Below the pieces are notes generated by a model. That model was not told where the DNA came from. It saw only the letters and a program-made list of their open reading frames with translations, and did not search any database. The position numbers were made by a program, and so were the translations under genes. Positions 37,410-42,595 of a DNA stretch of 42,595 nucleotides are shown one piece after another. How positions within the stretch are numbered: position 1 is the stretch's first letter; each line of letters opens with the position of its first letter. This stretch comes from Alteromonas sp. BMJM2 (GTDB taxonomy: Bacteria > Pseudomonadota > Gammaproteobacteria > Enterobacterales > Alteromonadaceae): assembly GCF_027257845.1 (NCBI RefSeq), contig NZ_JAPVOT010000025.1, forward strand, positions 1 to 42,595, given 5' to 3'.

Positions 37410-38173
37410 TAGCCTCGGCTTAACTTTACGCCATCCCGCATGGTGCTGCTCTCGCTACCATCGCTGGGTATAAGAGCATCGACCACGTAAAATGGCACAA
37501 GCATTTGTGCGCTAGCTACTACTGCGCGAGACTCCATTCCTAAGATGCGAGCATTAACTAATACACCGCCTTGATGCTTAGTCATGGTGCCCGTTAATAC
37601 ATACTCAATAGGCAGGCTACTGCTAAGTTCGAGATAATCGCGGCTTAATACAAAGTCGCCACCCTCGGTAATGCGAATATACTCAGTAGCTTTAAAATCG
37701 ATAACCGGCACGCGAAACTTATGCAGCTCATGCACAAACGACTCAGCCATTTGTCGGCCTAGTAAATCCGTTTGCTGAAGGTCTGTGTCTAATAACGCAA
37801 AGTGTGTAACGCCAATGGCCGTTTTGTTGTTTACGTATTCCATATTGGCAATGAGATCTTGCGTCATATTCTTTACGTAATCGCCAATATGTTTAGTTAA
37901 CGGGCGGCCTTTATATGCACCCTGTACACTTGAATACAGTGGCGGCTGACCAATGGCGCCATAGGCATCCATCCCCTGCTCTTGTGTCTCGTCATCAGCT
38001 TTGCGAGGCATTGCAGGCGCGCGATCTTCAGCTGTAATATCTATAACATTCATTGCTGGACGCGCAGGTACCTGTTCTGCTACTTCTTCATCGCCCATCA
38101 TCATAGAACAGCCACTAAGGCTTAAAAATGATGCGGATAGAATATAGGCTACCGAGCTATTAAATTTTTTCAT
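37409..38173 (-). CDS. FlgO-family outer-membrane lipoprotein (second of three)
   Basis: 254 residues with signal peptide and lipobox LSGC (Cys22), a linker rich in charged residues, and the FlgO-like domain from about 95: KTAIGVTHFALLDTDLQQTD, LLGRQMAESFVHELHKFRVP, YVLTGTMTKHQGGVLVNARI, and a VVASAQMLVPFYVVD end. It shares the layout of its two neighbours at low identity, so the duplication is old. It lies four bases after the first paralogue and overlaps the third by one base. Confidence 0.85.
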   Translation of the reverse strand: MKKFNSSVAYILSASFLSLSGCSMMMGDEEVAEQVPARPAMNVIDITAEDRAPAMPRKADDETQEQGMDAYGAIGQPPLYSSVQGAYKGRPLTKHIGDYVKNMTQDLIANMEYVNNKTAIGVTHFALLDTDLQQTDLLGRQMAESFVHELHKFRVPVIDFKATEYIRITEGGDFVLSRDYLELSSSLPIEYVLTGTMTKHQGGVLVNARILGMESRAVVASAQMLVPFYVVDALIPSDGSESSTMRDGVKLSRG

Positions 38174-38177
38174 GGGC

Positions 38178-38819
38178 TTACCTTACACCTTCAGTTCTGT
38201 ACAGCTTTCCATTGCGGGTTGTGACTTGCTCTTTTTGCCAAAAAATTTCCGCAGGAAAGAAGCGTGTAGCAGCAGCAACAATATCTTTATTTCGGGCATC
38301 AATAACGCGGGCGTTTACCATGGCGCCAGACTCTTGGTACACCATAGTACCGGTGATGTAAAAATCGACCCGTTCAATACCCGAGAGGTTTTCGATATCC
38401 CGTGTCAGGATCCTATCGCTTTCTTCACTAACAATTATATCGTTCGATAACTTAAATTCTTGAGTAGAAAAGCCTCTTTTTGTGGCCTCTGTTATCATTC
38501 CCTGTTCGAGCTGATGGCCGAGCAACATGAGAGGGTGTTGGTGTTCAGCGTTATATTTCATTGTATCGACCGGAACGAAACCAACAACTGCATAGCGAGA
38601 TTGGCGGGGTGTGCGCACATCTGAAAACAGCTCGTTGGCCAGCATGTATGTGTAATATTCCACATTGCCTAACGCAGAAATGGAGGGGTCTGACTGAATT
38701 CTCTGTGCATTGTCGTTACTTGACGATGAGCACCCCGTTACGGCAACGGCTATTGCAGCACTCATTGCAACAACTTGCGCAGCACTTCTGTATGCCTTGA
38801 TGTTAAGCGGTTTAAACAT
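38178..38819 (-). CDS. FlgO-family outer-membrane lipoprotein (first of three)
   Basis: 213 residues from the ATG at 38819, which follows GGAAAC. An upstream in-frame start at 38948 would add 43 residues ahead of the signal peptide and hide it, so I reject it. Signal peptide with lipobox VTGC (Cys30), then a FlgO-like domain (about 50-195): YYTYMLANELFSDVR, YAVVGFVPVDTMKY, LGHQLEQGMITEATKRGFST, FYITGTMVYQESGAMVNARV. First gene of the three-gene operon, with the promoter expected in the 38820-39346 gap. Confidence 0.85.
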   Translation of the reverse strand: MFKPLNIKAYRSAAQVVAMSAAIAVAVTGCSSSSNDNAQRIQSDPSISALGNVEYYTYMLANELFSDVRTPRQSRYAVVGFVPVDTMKYNAEHQHPLMLLGHQLEQGMITEATKRGFSTQEFKLSNDIIVSEESDRILTRDIENLSGIERVDFYITGTMVYQESGAMVNARVIDARNKDIVAAATRFFPAEIFWQKEQVTTRNGKLYRTEGVR

Positions 38820-39346
38820 AATACGTTTCCAAATAAAGCGCGGTTTCGAATAACGCCAGGTTTTAGTGTTATCAACCTGCCCGTCAAAAAAGCGGCGAGG
38901 ATGGACTAAATCAGTACGTAATACCCTACTATTAACGTTGTATAGCAATTTTTACACCAAGGTTTTTACGCTTTTTGTTGATGTGAATTGGTACAAATGA
39001 CATGGAGTGAGTGGGATAAAGGGCGGCCATGGTAATGACAATTCGCCAAGCGACATCGAAGTGAACAGAAAAAGCGGAGAAAAAGGAACTGGTTAGCGGA
39101 AGATATTTGCCGCCTAAAAGACGCAAAGTCAAAATAGAATTACACAGTCTCTTAGCAAAACTTGATCACAAAGCTTCTTAACAACGCTTCTTGATAAAAG
39201 CTTCTTAAAAAAACATCTCATAAAGCACATTGCGTTAGTATTGTATTGGCAATAGCGAGCAAGCATGTTGTTATAGTGCCAACGCAAAGCGAATTCTATC
39301 GCTAGTAGAATTTCAACGCTTATACAGGCAATAAAGGGTTTAACGA
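38820..39346. other. Divergent intergenic region
   Basis: 527 bp between the FlgO-like operon and the oxidoreductase gene. I see no credible gene. At about 39172-39212 the words GCTTCTTAA, GCTTCTTGA and GCTTCTTAA recur at roughly 16-base spacing, a possible decayed repeat. The ribosome site AAGGG of the right-hand gene is at its end. Confidence 0.55.
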
Positions 39347-40315
39347 ATGTCGAAAACAACGGTTAACTGGGGAATATTATCAACAGCGAGAATTGCCCAT
39401 ACATTTGCAAAAGACATTGCGCACTGTGAAAGCGCCAAGTTAGTGGCAGTAGGCTCTCGGCACCTCGATAGCGCGCAAGAATTTGCAGCAGCGCACGGTA
39501 TACCTCATGCGTACGGCAGTTATGAAGATTTACTCAACGACCCACATATTGATGCCATATACATTGCCACCCCTCATACCCTTCATGCAGACAATGCGAT
39601 AGCCGCACTTAAGGCGGGCAAACATGTGTTATGTGAAAAGCCTGCTACGACGTCACCGGAAGAGTTAGAGCGTATTATAAGCGTGGCGAAAACAGAAGAT
39701 CGGTTTTTCATGGAGGCCATGTGGACCTACTTCTTACCAGCAATTAATGAGGCGCTAGCGTGGGTTAACGCCGGCCGAATAGGCAAACTGCTTCACGTTA
39801 AAGCTAGCTTTGGATTTACCATGCCCTACTCTGCTACAAGTCGAGAGTATGCCCGTGAGTTAGGAGGCGGGTGCTTGCTAGATATGGGGATATACCCTAT
39901 TGCTTTAGATGCGCTTTTTAATACAGATGATGCGCCCTGTGTGGTACTAAACAGCGATGTAGCACCAAATGGCGCTGACAACGATGTACTTTGGATGTAT
40001 CGATATAACGAAGTTGTGTCGGTGCTACACAGCAGTTTTAAAAGCAACTTAGGAAATGACGCGCTTCTTATTGGCACTGAAGGAACCATAAAGATACCGG
40101 ACTTTTGGAAGGCAACAGAATGCATACTCTATAAAGGATTAGAGGAAGAAGCGCATTTTTCGGATGAACGCAAAGGCAGCGGGTTTGAGTTTGAAATAAC
40201 CCACGCCTGTGAGCACATTTTAAGTAAAACCCACGAATCTGATGTGATGCCCTTCTCCGTATCGCGTAGGTTTCAAAAGCGTTTGCGCGGTGTTAGCGAA
40301 AATATTAAGCGTTAG
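39347..40315 (+). CDS. Gfo/Idh/MocA family oxidoreductase
   Basis: 322-residue NAD(P)-dependent dehydrogenase of the Gfo/Idh/MocA family, closest in pattern to the dimeric dihydrodiol dehydrogenase/D-xylose dehydrogenase branch. The N-terminal Rossmann fold starts VNWGILSTARIAHTF (6-20); the catalytic Lys is in EKP at 97-99; EAMWTYFLPA follows near 123-132. GGGCLLDMGIYPIALDAL lies in the substrate domain. Ribosome site AAGGG. It stands alone, directly before the cassette array, and marks the chromosomal left flank of that array. Substrate unknown. Confidence 0.88.
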   Translation: MSKTTVNWGILSTARIAHTFAKDIAHCESAKLVAVGSRHLDSAQEFAAAHGIPHAYGSYEDLLNDPHIDAIYIATPHTLHADNAIAALKAGKHVLCEKPATTSPEELERIISVAKTEDRFFMEAMWTYFLPAINEALAWVNAGRIGKLLHVKASFGFTMPYSATSREYARELGGGCLLDMGIYPIALDALFNTDDAPCVVLNSDVAPNGADNDVLWMYRYNEVVSVLHSSFKSNLGNDALLIGTEGTIKIPDFWKATECILYKGLEEEAHFSDERKGSGFEFEITHACEHILSKTHESDVMPFSVSRRFQKRLRGVSENIKR

Positions 40316-40565
40316 CGACAAAACACGATACGAGAAATTTAAGCCTTCTTAGACAAACAATATAACTGTATACAAACACAGTAACTGCAAATTTGATTCA
40401 GACGAAAAATAAAAAGGACATTTTCCGCTTTTCGCCCCTGAACGATTTATAAGAAAGCGTAGGATGTTGATACAAATGCAGTTATGTGCGAAGGTAGTGG
40501 GATTATTTTGGTGATATACGGAAATTTTCCACCTTGCATAAAAGATTTTTTCCGTACATTAAATT
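40316..40565. other. Gap between oxidoreductase gene and cassette array
   Basis: No gene is supported. GTTATGT at about 40481 and 40566 resembles the R' core of integron sites. An inverted pair TACGGAAA/TTTCCGTA sits between them (about 40516-40556). It may be a degenerate att site, but no integrase gene lies to its left. Confidence 0.45.
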
Positions 40566-40595
40566 GTTATGTTAGCTGCCTTAAGGGAATTTGGC

Positions 40596-41036
40596 ATGAA
40601 AAGATTTTTGAAATTTTTATGGCATTCAGGCGCTGCCATATTTTGGTTGTGCGCAGTTCTGTATATAGGAGCAACTTCAATTGGCATGTTAATGGCCACT
40701 GCATGTTCTTGGGACGAAGTTGAAGAGTTGTATTCGCCCAACGGAGAATATCGAGCATACGTGTTACTGGCGGGTTGTGGCGGTTTTAGTACTCCATCAA
40801 CTCAGATATACGTTGAGCGCGTAAAAAATAGATCCTTGTCACCTTTTACAATTAATGAGACTGGTCAATTAATAAGGTTAAAAGGTAGGCCGGACCAAGT
40901 AAGCTATCAGATTACTTGGAAAAGTAACGAGGAATTTGTAATCTCAGGTTTCGATTTCGAAAAAATGATGGCTTTCGAAAATCAATCTTGGGGTTCAAAC
41001 CTACCAAGAGTCTATTTTGAAATCGCCGGCAGCTAA
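40596..41036 (+). CDS. Cassette-encoded membrane-anchored protein, unknown function
   Basis: 146 residues from the ATG at 40596, which has AAGGGA seven bases upstream; an ATG at 40569 is in frame but lies in the presumed recombination site. One N-terminal membrane helix (about 8-35), then a soluble part with SPNGEYRAYVLLAGCGGFST. That resembles small proteins with an SPDGK(Y/L)xAVV...CG segment of unknown function. It has no signal-peptidase site that I trust, so the domain is probably anchored in the inner membrane and faces the periplasm. Its stop codon TAA is the first base group of attC-1. Confidence 0.75.
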   Translation: MKRFLKFLWHSGAAIFWLCAVLYIGATSIGMLMATACSWDEVEELYSPNGEYRAYVLLAGCGGFSTPSTQIYVERVKNRSLSPFTINETGQLIRLKGRPDQVSYQITWKSNEEFVISGFDFEKMMAFENQSWGSNLPRVYFEIAGS

Positions 41037-41127
41037 CAACACAATAAACCCACTCACTTCGTTCGCTGGGACGCATACACGCAGGGCGGCTTCGCCATTA
41101 TGCCCTACGTGCCTGCGCCCGTTATTG
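41031..41127 (+). other. attC site 1
   Basis: AGCTAAC at the left and GTTATTG at the right are the outer boxes. Inside, GGGACGCATACACGCAGGGC pairs with GCCCTACGTGCCTGCGCCC, leaving an unpaired A, as in attC sites that recombine as a folded bottom strand. About 97 bp, in the usual size range. Confidence 0.85.
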
Positions 41128-41149
41128 AAAAGTTTCCTAGAGGTAATTT

Positions 41150-41422
41150 TTGCCAGTAAATATTTACAACAGTGATAATTCAGAGAGGGTTGCTTGGCTA
41201 AGTGATGATTCCTGGGAACTTCCAACTCAAATAGATGATTTGGAGACGTGGCTCATAGAAAACCAGCACACGTTACCAACTGGTAAGTATGTTGCGGATG
41301 TGGGATTTGATATTCGAAAAGATGCATGCGGAGGAGGTGCCGTTTTGAGCACAAAATCTATGGAAATAATGGCAAAGCTAGGTATTGAGTTATTTTTATC
41401 AGAGTACCCAGATACAGAGTAA
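41150..41422 (+). CDS. Cassette-encoded small protein, possibly DUF4279-like
   Basis: 90-residue acidic soluble protein. The start is TTG, preceded by AGAGG at a good distance. The C-terminal third, ACGGGAVLSTKSMEIMAKLG followed by IELFLSEYP, resembles the end of DUF4279 proteins (GG-x-LS-x-E-x-L-x-x-LA-x-LGI-x-L). The family's function is unknown. Residues 1-50 are rich in Asp, Glu and Trp. It sits 23 bases after attC-1 and ends just before attC-2, as a complete cassette should. Confidence 0.7.
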   Translation: MPVNIYNSDNSERVAWLSDDSWELPTQIDDLETWLIENQHTLPTGKYVADVGFDIRKDACGGGAVLSTKSMEIMAKLGIELFLSEYPDTE

Positions 41423-41427
41423 ATGAA

Positions 41428-41527
41428 ACATAACAAACCAAGTAAGCGGGACAATAACACGTGGGCTCCCGTCACTTCGTTCCGTATTATAGCCCACGTG
41501 TAATTGCCCCTTCTTGGGGTGTTAGAA
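41428..41527 (+). other. attC site 2
   Basis: Outer boxes ACATAAC and GTTAGAA. The inner arms GGGACAATAACACGTGGGC and GCCCACGTGTAATTGCCCC pair with one bulge and one mismatch. About 100 bp. The loop carries CACTTCGTTC, also found in the other two sites. Confidence 0.87.
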
Positions 41528-41839
41528 GGCGTCAGCCTAAACTACGTTTGGCTTAATACAAATAACAGTTCAACCGCCCTCACCTGCTGTTTCAAAAATC
41601 GCTCTGGCTTTTGGTGGTTTTAACTTCGCCGCTTCAACTTCACAGGTTGCGCAATAGGCGCTTTATCGCCAAGTTCTTATTTTCAGTCAGCAAGCGCCAT
41701 TGCACTTGGTAATTCATAGGGCAGCTTGCTTCAGTCAAATCAAAAACATCACCGCACCGTCGTTTTACTTGTTTGTGTTAATAATCAATCGTATGCTGGC
41801 TTTATTAGTTTTTAAAAATGCCAAGGGAACAGGCTCTGC
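41528..41839 (+). other. Third cassette body without a supported gene
   Basis: 312 bp between attC-2 and attC-3. The only sizeable frame on the plus strand begins with TTG at 41700, lacks a ribosome site and runs through attC-3, so its tail is just translated attC. On the minus strand I see nothing better. This may be a gene-less cassette, one with a promoter or small RNA, or one with a decayed gene. Confidence 0.6.
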
Positions 41840-41955
41840 TTCTAACAAAGCGCTCAAGTTCACTCCCTTCGGTCGCTGGGACGCTAACACGCGGGCTGAC
41901 TCACTTCGTTCGGATTTTAGCCCACGCGCTAGCGCCCCTTAGCTTAAAGTTATAT
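41840..41955 (+). other. attC site 3
   Basis: Outer boxes TTCTAAC and GTTATAT. Arms GGGACGCTAACACGCGGGC (41878-41896) and GCCCACGCGCTAGCGCCCC (41920-41938) pair with a bulged A and few mismatches. About 116 bp. The loop TGACTCACTTCGTTCGGA is close to that of site 2. Confidence 0.87.
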
Positions 41956-41969
41956 GCCATAAGGATGTA

Positions 41970-42473
41970 ATGGACATAAATTTTCCCAAACACCAGAGAG
42001 TCGCTCAATCAGTTGCTCTTTTCGTGTTACCTGCTTTTTGTGTGCTAGTTGTCTCAATGCTATATGGCCTAAACCTCTGGTTATCAGCTTTTCTTTCTCT
42101 TTTAGCTATTGCTGTTATATTCTTTTTTAAAATCTATCGCTATAGGCGACACCATTCAAAATTCTTAGATAGTTTCGGGAAAAGCATCAAAAATTCATAC
42201 TTCTATCAGTCAGAATATGCAATTGGCGCAGTTCCTTTTGCAAACAAGTTTTTGTCATGCTCTGCTAGAATCGAAGGGGACAATTTGTTGTTTGGGCGGT
42301 CTAGACATTTTAGGTCAGTCGAGTTGGAAAAAATAATCGATATAGAAATACTTACATGTTTGGGCCACGAAGTAGCCAAATTAGAAATTGAAGATAGTAA
42401 AGATGATCACCCTTTATTTATTCCTTGGTCACCTTTATTGGCAGAAAAGGTAAAGTTCAGCAATGGCATATAA
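41970..42473 (+). CDS. Cassette-encoded two-helix membrane protein, unknown function
   Basis: 167 residues. Two adjacent hydrophobic helices (about 12-33 and 36-54) form a hairpin, followed by a basic stretch (KIYRYRRHHSK) and a soluble cytoplasmic C-terminal part of about 105 residues with regularly spaced hydrophobic and charged positions (ARIEGDNLLFGRSRHFRSVE). The layout recalls bacterial PH-like or YcxB-type membrane proteins, but I do not recognise a family. AAGGA precedes the ATG by four bases. The stop TAA lies at the start of the end repeat. Confidence 0.72.
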   Translation: MDINFPKHQRVAQSVALFVLPAFCVLVVSMLYGLNLWLSAFLSLLAIAVIFFFKIYRYRRHHSKFLDSFGKSIKNSYFYQSEYAIGAVPFANKFLSCSARIEGDNLLFGRSRHFRSVELEKIIDIEILTCLGHEVAKLEIEDSKDDHPLFIPWSPLLAEKVKFSNGI

Positions 42474-42595
42474 CACATATGAGCCTCCGGGCTGTCAATG
42501 AAAAAAGATAGCCCTTTGACCGCTATTTCAAGATCAATACCGTTGCCTTTTTAGAACTCGTTTACTTCGTCTGTCATGGTTGATGTTAGGCAAAT
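42470..42595. repeat. Right copy of 126-bp inverted end repeat
   Basis: Exact reverse complement of bases 2-127. It begins at the stop of the last cassette gene, where an attC site would be expected, starts with TAACA like the three attC sites, and ends with GTTAGGC (GTTRRRY). It contains TTACTTCGTCTGTC, which resembles the CACTTCGTTC loop word of the other sites, but not their GGGAC/GCCCC arms. It may be a divergent attC of the fourth cassette, or an unrelated repeat. Confidence 0.95.

Larger units (their letters stand above)
40566..42595 (+). mobile_element. Integron-type gene cassette array without integrase in window
   Basis: Three attC sites in one orientation follow or separate short units, each gene reading toward its attC, as in sedentary chromosomal integrons. 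The order is gene (40596-41036)-attC, gene (41150-41422)-attC, unit without a clear gene-attC, gene (41970-42473)-end repeat. The left flank is a normal housekeeping-type gene and no intI is present on either strand. The array is therefore either an orphan attC cluster or the part of an integron that continues beyond the right end. Confidence 0.85.

Noticed and set aside
38820..38948. 43-residue N-terminal extension of the first FlgO-like protein
   Set aside because: It would bury the lipoprotein signal peptide; the ATG at 38819 has a ribosome site and places the lipobox correctly.
40484..40758. Short frames on both strands around the first cassette boundary
   Set aside because: They overlap the better supported membrane protein or the presumed recombination site and lack ribosome sites.
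41700..41942. 80-residue frame in the third cassette
   Set aside because: It has a TTG start with no ribosome site, and the second half is translation of attC-3 (for example KFTPFGRWD), a known kind of false gene in integrons.
1..42595. Whole window as a transposon or linear replicon bounded by terminal inverted repeats
   Set aside because: The interior is conserved core genome in standard order, and no transposase, telomere resolvase or replication gene is present.

Overview
The window looks like a chromosomal contig from a marine gammaproteobacterium of the order Alteromonadales, most probably Alteromonas or a close relative. This is inferred from the moderate AT-rich composition, the protein types (MiaE, DedD, FimV, FlgO-like lipoproteins, S10 peptidase) and the gene order. 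The minus-strand order pdxB - asd - fimV - truA - accD - folC - dedD - cvpA - purF, with fabB and mnmC beside it, is the conserved gammaproteobacterial neighbourhood around purF and truA.

Layout. (1) 1-4108: a minus-strand RHS-repeat gene, broken near its start by a one-base frameshift and cut at its 3' end where it runs into a 126-bp repeat. (2) 4733-8007: a sucrose-phosphorylase-type GH13 enzyme, then a divergent pair of HxlR regulator and AcuI/YhdH reductase. (3) 8136-14902: two adjacent signalling proteins (hybrid PAS histidine kinase; REC-PAS-GGDEF diguanylate cyclase), then a secreted S10 carboxypeptidase with an MDR oxidoreductase. (4) 15061-17761: acpH, miaE and a YIP1-like membrane protein. 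(5) 18013-31004: the housekeeping cluster purF to pdxB, covering purine, folate, fatty-acid, tRNA pseudouridine, polar-hub (FimV), aspartate-semialdehyde and pyridoxal functions. (6) 31157-36672: a class II aldolase divergent from a Crp/Fnr regulator with a palindromic operator between them, then fabB and mnmC. (7) 36675-38819: three tandem FlgO-like lipoproteins. (8) 39347-40315: a Gfo/Idh/MocA oxidoreductase. (9) 40566-42595: an integron-type cassette array with three well-formed attC sites, small genes of unknown function, and no integrase in the window.

The last 126 bases of the window are the exact reverse complement of bases 2-127. The element is therefore present twice in opposite orientation, or the sequence is a contig that stops at a shared repeat at both ends.

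Most of the window is ordinary core genome. The parts that deserve attention are the orphan cassette array with its unassigned genes, the inverted end repeats and the RHS gene they truncate, the Crp-family operator with a non-canonical half-site, the triple FlgO-like operon, and the long hexapeptide repeat in FimV.
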